A DNA stretch of 64,000 nt from Riptortus pedestris (GCA_019009955.1 CM032228.1:253255001-253319000); one strand, 5' to 3'. Shown: positions 1 to 47,978, counted from the stretch's first letter. The notes: generated by a model not told the origin, from the letters alone. Numbers and translations: made by a program.

Positions 1-43
1 ACCTCAATAGCTGATTTCCCTTAAGTGAAATCTGCTAAAACAT
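1..43 (+). mobile_element. HelB element 3' tail
   Basis: The conserved HelB end (CAATAGCTGATTTCCCTTAA, near-palindrome, then CTGCTAAAA) begins at the window edge, so the rest of this copy lies to the left. Confidence 0.7.
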
Positions 44-519
44 AGTTGCACCAATCAAAGTAAGTTACACAAAAAAATAATATGAAAAGAAGCAAGGAGC
101 AGTCCCTGTGAACAGCAAAGAAAGAATGAGTATGGATCATCTTTGTTTTTCATGCTCATACTTGTTCATCTTTCGCAATCAATCTCTTTGTCACTGTTGT
201 CAAAGATGGCTGATTGTCCCACTCCTCTTTAAATATTTTTCATTTCTTTCAGTTATTTTAAACTGTATAATTAGCATCTTACTAGAAATGAAAATGGAAA
301 TTTTTCATTTATTGCATAAAAAAAAACAATATATATATGTTTTTTAATTAGTCAAAGCTATCTAACAAATTATTTCAGAGTGACTTTAATAGTTTAACAG
401 TGGTTTAATTCATTATTTAACTAAAGAAATATATATTTTAATTTAATCTATGCTATTTAAAACAAACTAGCTGAAGTTTAGTTCTTTAATATAGTTATTT
501 ATTTTTACATTTTGTTAAT
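44..519. other. AT-rich sequence, nothing recognised
   Basis: No exon, repeat boundary or RNA gene could be supported here. The open frame at 108-347 lacks any recognisable motif. Confidence 0.4.
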
Positions 520-1000
520 GTGAAGCTCAATATGCCAGGAAAGGAACTTCAAGTTTGTATTGTTGGAAAAGAAAATGGGACTGAGTGTCATAAAACTAGT
601 TACACTCAACTGAACAAGCTATCCAATATTGAATCATTAAACCCATTAGAAATTAACCTTTTGAGTTTGAGAAGTGGAATGAGCTGTGAATTATTATTTA
701 CTGAGTGCGAACATCATAAACTATTTTTCTTACATAAGTATGAAACCTATCAAACATCATGTTTTGATCCATATAAAAACCATAAGAAAAAAATTACAAA
801 ATCTCTGAGGAATATCAGTTTATATTTTTCACAGAAGATTAACAAAATACCAGATTCCTCGACAGAAGATATGTAACTCTTGCAGAAACAAAGTGAATAA
901 ATATTTTTCTGAATTAGGTGAAGAAACTGAAAAGGAGAAAGATCCAGCTCTCGCAGAGTGTACAATTTCTCTGAAAAGGACTTAACTGACATTCAAAAAG
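520..1000 (+). pseudogene. Cys/His-rich gene fragment, probably transposon-derived, frameshifted
   Basis: The frame at 520-876 reads SCELLFTECEHHKLFFLHKY followed by SCFDPYKNHKKKITKSLR. After a frameshift near 857 the next frame reads IPRQKICNSCRNKVNKYFSE and then an acidic tail. A C..HH, C-DP..H, LR and CxxCR layout of this kind occurs in multicopy insect proteins of unknown function that often accompany DNA transposons. I recognise the layout from memory only, and no function can be given. The frameshift and missing ends argue that it is dead. Confidence 0.4.
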
Positions 1001-2547
1001 AATGCCTCTTAATTTCAAAAAGAAGGCATCACTAAATGGTAATATATTTAAAGTTTTATAATACATTTAAGATAATCCAGTTCTTCCAGTTTTTCAAATG
1101 ATAATTTGTCATTTAATAAAGATTTAATTTTTTCAATCTTATATGTGCATCCTTCCCTGTTTATCCATTCTGTAAATAAATATTACATTTTAATTAAACC
1201 AAGGAAAATTTGTTTTTAAATTTGTAAGACTTTTTAAAAGGTCATACACCTAAATTAGCAATTATTTAATATTTTTTTTAGTATTACTTTTCATATTTGT
1301 TCATAGAAGAGCATTTTTTGAGAAAATTCCAAAATATTTTGGTTTATCTCCAAAAAAATGCATAAACACTCAAAAAGCCTCTATTTTTCTTTCATAGTCT
1401 TTTAGTTTGCTCATTAACGGATAATTTAAATAAAAGTTTGCTTGCTTAATTACTCTGCCTCATGTGCAAAAACATATTTGAAAAATTGGTTTTTTTTTAA
1501 TGAATGAACACTTTAGTGAAAATTTTATCTTGATATGTTGAAAATAACTAAAGTTATGATTTTTTTTCTAATACAATGTGTGTCAAATAAGCAACCTTTG
1601 AAATGTCAGTTACACAAACTTTCTCAATACTTCAGCATTTTTTTTCACCAAAAACTACTGGAGATATCAAAGTAAAATTTTATATTCTTCATGAGGAAGG
1701 TAAAAAGTGTTGTTAAAAAAATTTTCATCGAAATCTGAAACCATGGGTGACATTGAATGACCCGATAGTAACGAATATGACTAATGAGAGCAGTATGCAG
1801 CTACTCCCCTGAACCAAACGATTTGGTCAGCACCGCTGAAAAATTTCAATCATTTAAAAAATTCATTGGTGAATGGAGGAAGAGGAAAAATAAATAAACT
1901 TATAATCAAACAAAAAAAAAAAAAAAAAAAAAACACCACAAAAAAAAAAAAAAAAAAGGAGAGGGAGCGAGAGGGAAGCTCTGAAAAGCGCCCTGTCGCA
2001 TAGAATAAACTATAAACCTGTGAAGGAAGAAGGCCTTTCTATTCTTACCTCAGATAATAACTCCTTCATCATCCAGCAACTCAAGAATGGATAATTTAAC
2101 TCCGTTACCAATATAAATAATTATTAAATACTTATTAGAATTGAGTGCTGGCCAGTCGTGAGGATACAAAATATTTCAGTAGTCTGCATTGTAAATGGAT
2201 TTTTAAATTGTGGTATTTTTATAGTTTGTGGCCTGATGCATAAGGCAACGGGAAACCGCTCGATTCTCTTCTGAGCCCCTTACTTGTGTTGTTGGTTTGT
2301 ATAGAAATGGGAGGCTTACTGCCCATGGCAACGAATCACCACGCACAGATTGCAGATACAACAACAATAAAATACCATTTATTGATTGAACATAAGTAGT
2401 GTACATAAATGTTTTCACTAGTGGTGCTCTGTGTACGTTATCTTGCATTTATTATCAGTGAACATTCTAGCTCTTGTCAAGGACTATTTATATTTAAAAT
2501 TGCACCAAAATAAGTTATTATTACACCTATAGTATAAACTAATGCTA
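1001..2547. other. Non-coding AT-rich stretch with poly(A) tracts
   Basis: It contains two A-rich runs at about 1911-1957 and no exon or transposon end that I can define. The minus-strand frame at 2203-2448 shows no family motif. Confidence 0.4.
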
Positions 2548-2949
2548 TTAACCCTTTGACTGCTGTCGTCACGTTTAAGCAGTTTTGGCAAGAAATACTG
2601 CAGTCGTGACAACTGTACTTTTCCTCGGTCTATTGCTGATTGCTCCAGTCTTGTTAATTAAATATTATTATTTGTTTGAGATGCCGCTACAATGGCGATT
2701 CATCTTTTTACATGTTAGAATATCATTTTACAAAATTAGATAAATATTAAAATTTTTACGCTGCTAAATGTTACAAATGTACAAAATAAATAGAATGAAC
2801 TAAACTAAATATAAATTCTTAGTATATTTAGAACATGAAGGAAAAAAACAAAATAAAAATAAAACAAAAAAAAAAACTAAATGAAAAGCTATAAATAGTT
2901 AAACTGGAAGGAGGCAAAACTTATATTCCACGTAAAGTGGTTGTTATAT

Positions 2950-4372
2950 ATAACTTTCATAATGGTAAATAATAGTTTTTATATTTCATCAAAATCCATT
3001 ATTTCTTAAATACTTAAAAACATCTTCTATAAATGGGCTACTGTCGGCCAGTAGTTTGCATACATTTGTTGGCCATGGCTACGATATTACTTGTGTGCAG
3101 TCAGTTAGTATGTGTTTTGTAGACAGCATTCTACTGCAGTAGCTGCATATAGGTTCATCTTGTCTGCTCAGTAGATATGAATGTGTTAGTCTAGTGTGTC
3201 CTGTGCATAGGCGTGTAAGTACAATTTCTTCTCTTCTAGAGTATCTATTACTTGAAGTCTAGTTGAGCGTGTTTGATTTGATTTCTCTAAGTTTACTGTC
3301 AGTGTTATACCATAAATTAGTCCAGTCATTAATTACGAGTTTTCTTATTTGAGAGAAAGCGTCTTGGTGAGGTATGTCAAAAAAAACTATTTGTTCAAGT
3401 TGAGTTGACTGTTTGGCTGCTTTGTCTACTATATCACTTTGAGATATGCCCACATGGCCGGGTGACCAATAAATAGTAATGTGGTTTTTTAGTCTATGAA
3501 TATTGTTAAAAATTTCAGTAATAAGAGGATCGGTGGAGTATATGTCTTCAAGTGACTTCATTGAACTTAATGAGTCTGTACAAATGACTATGTCTCTTTT
3601 AGTAGTTGTGATGTTCGTTAGTCCTAAGAGTATAGCCTGTAATTCTGCCGTGTATGTTGTATTGTAGTCATGTAGTTTTTTGTGCACAGTATTGTCTTCT
3701 ACCACTGCAGCAATCCCAGTCCCATAGTCTGTTTTGGATGCGTCTGTGAATATAAAATATTCTATTTAAAATATTTTATTATACTCTCTCCGGTCTAATG
3801 TGTATGCGTGAAATTCTTTTTTATACATGGTAGTCAAAATGGGGTCTTTTTTAGTGTATTTAGATAGGGGAAATATTTATATCAAGTTTATTACTGAATG
3901 TCCAAGGGGGAAAGTCATCATGTCTGTAGTATGAAATAGAGTTCTTTTATATGTGGCACCCAAGTTAATTTAGAGTCAAAAATAGTTCATAGAAATTTAA
4001 TTCCTTTTACAAGCTTTAAATGTGTATTTTCCAAAGTAATATTTAGTAAGGTGGCACGTCTTTTTTTTTTTTTTTTTTTTTGTAAACAGTATACATTTTG
4101 ATTTTTCAGTGGAAAATTTTAGGCCGTTTCATTTACTCCATCTTTCTAGTAATCTCACTGCATTTTGCATTGTATTCTGTAGAAGATTTATAACTGATGA
4201 TGACATATAAAAGAAGAAATCGTCCACAAATAGGGAATATTTTATATCTCGTGGTATGGTGAAGCGCACTGAATCAATGGCTATAAAAAAATAATGTTGT
4301 ACTGAGTACGCCTCCCTGAATGACACCACGTTCTTGGCTAAACGATCTAGAGATAGTCGATCCTAATTAACT
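2950..4372 (-). pseudogene. I/Jockey-type LINE fragment: end of RT, RNase H, zinc knuckle
   Basis: Reading from 4372 downward: the RT catalytic region as FVDDFFFYMSSS (FVDD in place of YADD), then RNase H at 3705-3259 (YTAELQAILLGL, ICTDSLSSMKSL and SPGHVGISQSDIVDKAAK), then in another frame LTRLCTGHTRLTHSYLLS with a CSYC..H..C knuckle at about 3100-3250. RNase H plus this C-terminal knuckle is typical of the I and related clades. It is 5' truncated and frameshifted. Confidence 0.8.
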
Positions 4373-4374
4373 TC

Positions 4375-4600
4375 AAAAGTCTGCCACGCAGGGGCTGCGT
4401 AAACTAAGCAGATTTCCCGCGTAAATGTATACAATAGAGAAATCTCCATTACAGTTACGGAAACGGCCGAGCTAGCTTCCAGTGGGAACCAATAGAAGCG
4501 ACCATAGCTCGTCCGTTACACTTAATAAAAATGCAAATATCTCGGTTAATATTCGAGATAGAGAATAAATGTATATAACAATATTTATAGTATTATTAAT
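4375..4600 (+). mobile_element. HelB head fragment
   Basis: It starts AAAAGTCTGCCACGCAGGG, with the GCAGATTTCCC subterminal motif and the shared internal block, and is cut in the AT-rich part near 4600. Confidence 0.65.
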
Positions 4601-4694
4601 ATTATTTATTAACTTCCACTTTTTGCAACTCAAACTAATTGGGACGGGTTATCTACAGGTTTCCACGCTTTTCTAGCCAGGGTGGGATTTAGGA

Positions 4695-4820
4695 TTTTAG
4701 CAGATTTCCCTTAAGGGAAATCACCTATTGAGGTCGTACTCATGACGCGAGTTTCGAAAAATTTCTTCAAATGTCCATCGATCCTACCCAGGAGATGACG
4801 AAAATGAGGTCCGTTCAAAA

Positions 4821-4893
<73 letters not shown>

Positions 4894-5346
4894 TGTTAAC
4901 GCTCTAGCGGTCGCAATTTTTGTTTGATCATTACCAAACTCGGAATTTAATCGTTTTATGTAAAAAGAAAGATCAAGTTCGTTAATGGCTGAAATCGGAC
5001 CAGTGGGAGGGGGGGGTTTATAGGGGAGGATTTTCGACAATTCGAAATATCTCCATTACCATAGGTCGGATCAGAAACATGTATAGATCCAATCTTATTG
5101 CACATTAAGTTTCCTATAAATATTGCTCTATACATTTATTCTCTATCTTGAATATTAACCGAGATATTTGCATTTTTATTAATTGTAACGGACGAAATGA
5201 GATCAGCTTCGGGTGTAGTCGTGAGTTTCCACCAAAAGCTAGTTCGGCCGTTTCCGTAACTGTTCGGCTCTCGAGAAATTTCTCTATTGTAAAACTTCTC
5301 GCGGGAAATCTGCTTAGTCTACGCAGCCCCTGCGTGACGGACTTTT
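4695..5346 (-). mobile_element. HelB copy, both ends present
   Basis: The palindromic end (GATTTCCCTTAAGGGAAATC) is at 4705-4724 and the head, reading GTCCGTCACGCAGGGGCTGC on the minus strand, ends near 5343. A 60-bp (TA)n run at about 4829-4891 marks the core microsatellite. Confidence 0.75.
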
Positions 5347-5765
5347 TTACTCATAAAATGATGTAATTTTTATAAATACGTCACGAAAAGTAAGTTGTTT
5401 TTGAATAATATGAATAAGGGCTAAGTGTTTCTTTGTGCTCACTCATCTTTTCCAATAAATGTTCACATTTCTAACAGCAAATAGTCAACGTTATTACTCT
5501 AACCCTATACACAGTTGATTAAGGTCTTGCTATAGCAAAATAGATGATGAATGTTAAACGTATTGAAGGGAGCTAAAGGCAAGTCAAAGGAAGGGAAGGC
5601 GAAGGACAGAGTTTGGTTGGCATTCGGGGGACTGCAGTCAAAGGGTTAACCCGTTGATATGAAAAGCTTATATTATAAAAAGCTACATGCATTCCTGTTT
5701 GAAGGCTAGGTGCATACACAATAATGACGAAATAACTGTCGAAGAGGTAAATTGTGGTTGAAAAT

Positions 5766-41079
<35,314 letters not shown>

Positions 41080-41566
41080 TGCAGGTTGTCCAACGAGCGG
41101 CGCAGCTCAGCCTGACACGGACTCCAAGATAATTACCACCTGTTTTACCCCACAACACATTCAGCCAAAACCGCAAGGCCTCCACCGACAATCGAATGAA
41201 ACATGAGACATCCTCCTCTAGCTGAAGTATAATTTCAGTGCTGAATATCTGTTTGCGACACGCGACTAACACCAGCAAGAAACGCTTAACATAAATATTA
41301 AATTATGTTAAATCATTTCACCATATATAATTCTGAAGGCACGTTGTAGTAAATGAAGATGGCTAGAGGCTCGTTTATAATCTTGCAATAAAATATGAGA
41401 ATATTTGTGGTGAGTGGATTCTTGAATAACCAATAAACTCTGGAATGGATCTAGATTGCACTGGTCAGTAGGTGTTAATTATATTTCCTAATATATTAAA
41501 TAAGACTATCAAGGCCTTATTATATCTTGAAATTAGGTGGCCTGAATAGATATATCAAATAGTAAT

Positions 41567-41613
<47 letters not shown>

Positions 41614-41627
41614 GGTATATAGTTGTT
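41080..41627. other. Receptor 5' flank, nothing certain
   Basis: It probably holds the 5' UTR and promoter of the odorant receptor. No clear TATA box or initiator could be assigned. A (TA)n run is at 41570-41610. Confidence 0.35.
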
Positions 41628-42225
41628 GTTACGTGGCAATAGTTCTTTTGGATTGCAAAATTAAACACACACAAGTTTCACAGTTTTTATCACTGCACAA
41701 TTTATTTAACAATGCTCAATACACTTGGATAATTATTCTTAATTACTACTCACAATATGCACTGATAGCGTCACTGTTCTTCAGATTACACAGTCCAATA
41801 ATTCACTCACGGTCACTGAAATTCATAGAAAGACGGCACTGCACTGTTCCTTTACTTCGCGGCACTGCACTGTCTAAACACGGCACTAAACTGTTATTTT
41901 CAGTCACGGAACAACACTGTTCATCTTATAAAAATACTTTACCGCACTGCCTTAAGTCGCACTGTAGTACCAAACGCACATATGAGCACTTGAGAAGAAA
42001 AATGACTAGCTAGCGGCTGGCCAGTTCTTTATATAGGTCATCGGCATACATCAAACGGGAATTGGCTGGGCCCTTCGACGTCTGGACTAGTAGGAGCTCG
42101 GCCCTCTGTCGGCTTCTTTGATCTACCTCGCACTTCCCAAATACGCGACTCTCTCTGCTAATCCTTCATGTATTTAATTTTCGCAAAAATATTTTCCAAG
42201 TTTTTACGTAGATCCAAGCATTACA
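41628..42225 (+). mobile_element. Candidate solo LTR
   Basis: The segment starts TGTTACGTGGC and ends AAGCATTACA (TGT...ACA), with a TATA-like TTTATATAGG at 42030-42039 and simple GGCACTGCACTGT repeats upstream. No target duplication is visible and no partner LTR lies in the window, so this remains tentative. Confidence 0.3.
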
Positions 42226-42250
42226 GGGCTAACCATACACCCACTCAAAT

Positions 42251-42610
42251 AAAAAAGAAAATGTTTTCTAAATACCCATGGCAGACGTTGCTACGGTAAC
42301 TAACCATTGGACTTTGAAATTAAAAAAGAAAATGTTTTCTAAATACCCATGGCAGACGTTGCTATGGTAACTAACCATTGGACTTTGAAATTAAAAAAGA
42401 AAATGTTTTCTAAATACCCTTGGCAGACGTTGCTATGGTAACTAACCATTGGACTTTGAAATTAAAAAAGAAAATGTTTTCTAAATACCCATGGCAGACG
42501 TTGCTATGGTAACTAACCATTGGACTTTGAAATTAAAAAAGAAAATGATTTCTAAATACCCTTGGCTAATGTTGCTATGGTAACTAACCATTGGATATTG
42601 AAATTAAAAT
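42251..42610. repeat. 71-bp tandem repeat, five units
   Basis: Units start at 42251, 42322, 42393, 42464 and 42535 (AAAAAAGAAAATGTTTTCTA). The first four are almost identical; the last is diverged (CTTGGCTAATGTTGC). Confidence 0.92.
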
Positions 42611-43211
42611 AGGCATTTTTTTTTTGCTACACCAATAACATATGCGCCGTCAGGACGTCGGCCTGGAGAAGATCGGATAGCTTCTGGCCGACCTTGCTTT
42701 TGTCCAGCTTCCAGAGGTTGCGATTCGTGCCATAATGACGTTTTTCTTTAATCGTTGAATAATGGTAACATTACTAAACTGAAATGAGTGAAGAAAGTGA
42801 AACATTTTGCAATAGAGTGAAGAAAGTGAATTACCTTCTTAATTAGTAATAAGTATGAATTAAAAAATAATTTCAAGTTGGAAATTAAATGCTTTTAAAT
42901 GTTTCTTAACATTGTAAGAATTTATTTTAACAAAATAAATTGAAATGTGAATGAATTATTGGTGGAAATAATCAATATATTTTATAATTTAAATATAATA
43001 ATAATTACCTTTCTTGTTTATAACCTTCACTTGTTTATAACTGCACTACTTCACAATCATCACTAGTTGTTTTATAACTATGCTTATAACCTGTCACAAC
43101 CATGCTTATAACCTACCAACAACATACCATAATCTTCACAACATCCTAATTTTGTTCATATTCTGGTTAGATCTGATCATGAATTACACGATTACAGAAA
43201 AAAATTAATAT
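42611..43211. other. Intergenic AT-rich sequence
   Basis: No gene or transposon end recognised; short local repeats such as GCTTATAACCT at 43082-43113. Confidence 0.4.
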
Positions 43212-43326
43212 TACACACGTGACGAAAGTAGAATTTACAACTCTCGTGAAATTACCACACTCGCTTCGCTCGTGTGGGTAAACGTTTCACTCGAGTTGTA
43301 AAATGATCTACTTTCGTCACTTGTAT
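43212..43326. repeat. Long hairpin
   Basis: Arms 43212-43261 and 43268-43326 pair around CTTCG, with CCACACTCG/CGAGTGTGG and GACGAAAGTAGA/TCTACTTTCGTC. It may be a fold-back MITE. Confidence 0.75.
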
Positions 43327-43349
43327 AATAAATAACTATTTCCATTGTC

Positions 43350-43658
43350 TTAGGATGGAGCGGATTTGGCAGGTGGGGAGCTAAGAACAGGTGGGATTTC
43401 TGGTCCTATGCGCTGTTTAATGAGTTTCATAATGTGAGGGGGTGGTGTCTTTAGACTGGGAGGAGATCTGATGAATTTTGGGATCGCTGCATCTGCTGCT
43501 TCAATGATAATTTTTGTAAGTTCCTCCATTCTCGTCTCAACGGAGGGGCGTCTCCGACGGAGGTGTACGCCGGAGTGTTCTCGTACAGAAGCGACATAGA
43601 AACGCAATTTTTCATTTCGGGCTTTCCTTATATGCTCCCCCCTCACCAGCTCGTCCAT
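43350..43658 (-). pseudogene. LINE ORF2 fragment (endonuclease-RT linker)
   Basis: The frame reads RMEELTKIIIEAADAAIPKF and SPPSLKTPPPHIMKLIKQR. A-x-x-x-IPK followed by PPH....LIKxR is the linker between endonuclease and RT in several LINE groups. Nothing else of the element is found nearby. Confidence 0.4.
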
Positions 43659-43799
43659 AGAAATGTTGATGCAGCTTGTGATGAAGGTCTTGCTCAGTTA
43701 CGTATTAAATGAATTACACGATGACAAGATTTATATGCCCCAGCGAAAATTATTTTTGGCCTATTGTTATGACTATTATATGTATAAAAAGAACTGTAT

Positions 43800-45718
43800 A
43801 AAAAAGAAAAAGTTAATCTAAATGACATAGTAAACAACTTTTGTTATGTGCATGTTTGTCGAAAAACGAATAGAAAATGAAATACCGCTAATTTAAATTC
43901 AGGGCTCCCTTACAACCCCTACTCCTGCCCGTCCCTAGAAACGTTGGTATGGCTTATTATAATGAAAGCGTTAGTGCTAATACACATACCGAGTTTTATT
44001 TATTTCGGTTGGGTATTTTGTCCCAAATAAAATTGTTTACTTCCGCTATAGGTTTTAGCGTATATCTCGTTTATAATTCAGTATACGAAAAAAGTGTATA
44101 TAACAAAAGTTACCTTAAATAACAAAATAAACAACTTTTGTTATGATCATATTTGCCGAAAAACAAATAGGAAACGAAATATTGCTATTTTTAATTTCAG
44201 GCTTCCCTTATAACCCCCACTCCTGTTCGTCTCAGAGGATATTAATATAGCCTAAAGACTAAGTTTGGTTAGTAGTAATATACATACCAAGTTTCATAAA
44301 ATTCGGTTCAGCCGTTTACGCGTGAAAAGGTAACATACAAACAAACCTGTTACCTTTTCACGCATAAACGGCTGAACCGAATTTTATGAAACTTGGTATG
44401 TATATTACTACTAACCCAACTTAGACTTTAGGCTATATTCATTTTCTTTGAGATGAACAGGAGTGGGGGTTATAGGGGAGGCCTGAAATTAAAAATAGCG
44501 ATATTTCGTTTCCTATTGGTTTTATGGCAAATACGCACATAACAAAAGTTGTTTATTTTGTTATTTAGAGTAACTTTTATTATTTACACTTCCGTCGTAT
44601 ACTGAAATGTAAATGCGTTATACATTAAAAATTATAGCGGGAGTCAACTATATTATTTGGCACAAAAGGCTTAACCGAACTAAATATAACTCGGTATGTG
44701 TATTAGCACTGACGCCTTAATTATTATAAGCCATATCAACTTGGGGTTGTAAGGGAGGCCTGAAATTAAAAATAGTGATATTTCGTTTTTCTGTCAATAT
44801 GCACATGACAAAAGTAGTTTATTTTGTTATTTAGAGTAACTTTTATCATATACACTTTTGTCTTATAACCAATTTTAAATGAGTTATACACTTACAACTA
44901 TAGCAGGAGTCCACAATTTTATTTGGCACAAAAGCCTCAACCGAACTAAACAAAACTCGGTATGTGAATTAGCACTAACTTATAAGACACGCCTGTAATA
45001 AAAACTCGTGTTTTTTTTTTTTCATTTTCTATTTATTTTTTGGCAGACGTGCACATAACAAAAGTTCTTTACTTTGTTATTTAGAGTAACTTTTGTCGTA
45101 AAATGAAGTAAACACGGGATTTACGTTAAAACTGTAGCGGAAGTCATTAGTTTTATAAGTACATATTTAAGTGTTTTTAATAAATGCATATTATGACAAA
45201 TGATGAGAATCAATAATTTAAGGAAAAGAATATTGATAACTCTCAAGCTGGAGCGGAAGACGAGGGAGGCTAATGCAGTTAACTGAGTTTACTTATTTCC
45301 TTTGAAATGCTGGCATTACTGGAAGTAATTTCCAATTAGATTTACTATTAGGAATATAATTTAAGTACAAAACTATGCTTAACTATATGTGCTCGGATTT
45401 GATTTTGACCAGAAATATGTTCATTATAAGTGATATTTAATTGTAATTAATGCTACCCATGATTATGGTTTGAATTATTCAAAAACGGAGAGTCAAAAAG
45501 TGTAGAGTGATAGATTAGGAACACATTTTAATTTATTCTTTAAAACTAAAAGTTCTATTCTGTTAGTCCCCAAACGTTACCCTTTAGGATTGGCTATTTC
45601 GGGAAAACATTACGCCATGGAGGGAAGTGTAGTTGTACACATTGAAGTCTCGCTATAAAAATACCATCATTAGTCAGTCAACAATGATTACACGGTCATC
45701 GCCGGGTACCTTAGCTAG
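43800..45718. mobile_element. HelA units in a head-to-head inverted arrangement
   Basis: 43880-44336 (minus) and 44351-44830 (plus) are inverted copies around a 14-base spacer (ACATACAAACAAAC); they meet at GTTACCTTTTCACGC. A diverged HelA end (ATCGCCGGGTACCTTAG, CTAG) is at 45700-45718. Confidence 0.7.
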
Positions 45719-46010
45719 ATTATTTATACAAAATACGTAAATAATAGATGCATCTATTATTATGCATCTATAATTATGATTTGAATTATTCACGGTGTGT
45801 CAAACAGTGGAGAGGGAATGATTAGGGACGTATTTTCATTTATTCTTCAAATCTAAAATTTGTTTTCTTTAGGTCCCTCGACTGACCCTTACGGGAAAAC
45901 AATGCGCCCAGACGGGAAGTGCAGTTGTACATGTAGACGCATTCCCAAAAACAAAATAGAATCTTTTCGCCTCAAATGATTTCCCGAGCGAAGCCAGGTA
46001 CCTCGGCTAG
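45719..46010 (+). mobile_element. Diverged HelA-like 3' end
   Basis: It ends CCCGAGCGAAGCCAGG, TACCTCGG, CTAG at 46007-46010 before (TA)n. A related segment of about 200 bp also precedes the end at 45718. Confidence 0.55.
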
Positions 46011-46206
46011 TATATATATATTTTGAGAGCATCTTTCTCAAGATGGCACCTCCTACTCCTCAGATCCTTAAACATTTCTAGTAGCTTCTTTCCCATTACA
46101 TATAATGCGATTAAACTATCTGAATGTAATTTAAATCAACATTTCATTGTAACTAATCAATGTTGAGACAGTAACAAATTTTGATACGGCCACATGTTAT
46201 TAGATA

Positions 46207-46837
46207 AAAGTCCGTCACGCATGGGCTGCGTAAACTAAGCAGATTTCCCACGTGAAGCTTTACAATAGAGAAATCCGCCCAATAACAGCTGTAGTAGGAA
46301 GGGATCTCTAAACCTATTCACGAGGGACAAATAGTTCTGTAAACGGCCATCAGAGCTCTCGGCGGAGAGTCCGGAACATGGCGGGGTTCCGTCTACCACA
46401 CACACAATACAAATGCAAATATCTCGGTTAATATTCAAGATACAGAATAAATGTATAGAACAATATTTATAGTACATTTAATTTACAATAAGATTGATTC
46501 TATACACTTTTTCGATCCGACGCATAATAACGGAGATATTTTGAATTTTCAAAAATCCCCCCTCTAAACCCCCCCTCCCACTGGTCCGATTTCAGCCATT
46601 AACGAACTTGATCTTTCTTTTTACGTAAAACGCTTAAATATGAAGTTTGGAAACGATCAAACAAAAATTGCGACCGCTAGAGCGTTAACAGACAAATATA
46701 TATATATATAATTTTGAACGGACCCCTTTTTCGTCATCTCCTGGGTAGGATCGATGGACATTTGAGGAAATTTTTCAAAACTCGCGTCATGAGTACGATC
46801 TCAATAGCAGATTTCCCTTAATGGAAATCTGCTAAAA
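46207..46837 (+). mobile_element. HelB copy, both ends
   Basis: Head AAAAGTCCGTCACGCATGGG at 46207 and tail GGAAATCTGCTAAAA ending at 46837; short (TA)n core at 46697-46711. A good reference copy of about 630 bp. Confidence 0.8.
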
Positions 46838-47326
46838 TGACGGAAAGATTAGCATTTGTCTTCAGTTTCCGAAAATTCATAACTTGGTTCAAAGTCGAAA
46901 TTTTTACTCGACGTTGCTATCATATACATAATGTGAAAAAAAATTAATTTTATATTCTGTCCTATCGGAGATATAGAACCCCAAACTTTAGAAAAATTCA
47001 TAAATTCAAAAAAAAAAAAAGAAAACAATTCTTAAAGCTGTTGCTGAATAAAATGTGATTACTTGAAGATTCCTTACTGCAAAATAAACATTACTTCTGG
47101 TAAATCACTCCTTCATAGTTTTTTAAATTCTAAATACCGGAATCTCTCAATTTTCAACCCCTAACTTTTGAGAACATTTTGAAGGGTAAACTTTGCATTT
47201 ACGCCATCGTAGCTTAGAAACAATATTGTAGAGGAGAAAGTTTCGAAATAAATGTTTCCAACTACAATGTTGTAGAATGATCCTGCCCTGAGTTAATCAA
47301 TTTAACACTAACGTCTTCAAAACGAA
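46838..47326. other. Intergenic, nothing recognised
   Basis: AT-rich sequence between two HelB copies; no open frame or repeat border. Confidence 0.4.
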
Positions 47327-47978
47327 AAAAGTCCGTCACGCAGGGGCTGCGTAAACTAAGCAGATTTCCCACGTGAAGTTTTACAATAGAGAAATCTGCA
47401 CACTAGTAACACAATACCACCGTGATTAGATAATGAGAACTCTTTCAGTAAAGTAAAATAAATTCCCAACTGAAACGGCTTCTGAATTGTAAGAATAATT
47501 TATATTTTAATAACTCAAATTTTAGTAGTCCAAGAACTAAAGAAGGGGGGGCGGATGAACAGAACGTATTTGCATAAATCTCACAAAGTAAAGAAGGTAA
47601 GGTAAGGTTAAAAACGACAGGTTAGAAGAAGTTCCGCCTGAGCCGAGAATTGACGAAGATGGCCGACATAATACGAACCACAGACTTCATAAAAATGCAA
47701 ATATCTCGGTTAATATTCAAGATAGAGAATAAATGTATATAACAATATTTATAGTAAATTTAATTTGCAATAAGATTGGTTCTATACAATGTTTCGATCC
47801 GATGCATAATAACGGACATATTTTGAATTTTCGAAAATCCCCCCTCTAAACCCCCCCCCCCCTCCCTCTGGTTCGATTTCAGCCATTAACGAACTTGATC
47901 TGTCTTTTTACATAAAACGGTTAAATATCGAGTTTCGTAACGATCAAACAAAAATTGCGACCGCTAGAGCGTTAACAG

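Larger units (their letters stand above)
2552..5645. mobile_element. piggyBac-like element (type 1), filled with later insertions
   Basis: TTAA at 2548-2551 and 5646-5649 flanks inverted ends CCCTTTGACTGCTGTC and, on the other strand, CCCTTTGACTGCAGTC (15 of 16 match). TTAA duplication and CCC-starting TIRs define piggyBac. No transposase was found; the inside holds an I-type LINE fragment and two HelB copies. It is probably a MITE that became a landing site. Confidence 0.75.

Noticed and set aside
41612..42013. 133-codon plus-strand frame upstream of the receptor
   Set aside because: No motif, simple GGCACTGCACTGT repeats, and it lies in a possible LTR.
42251..42610. CRISPR-like array
   Set aside because: Units are directly adjacent without unique spacers, and the DNA is eukaryotic.
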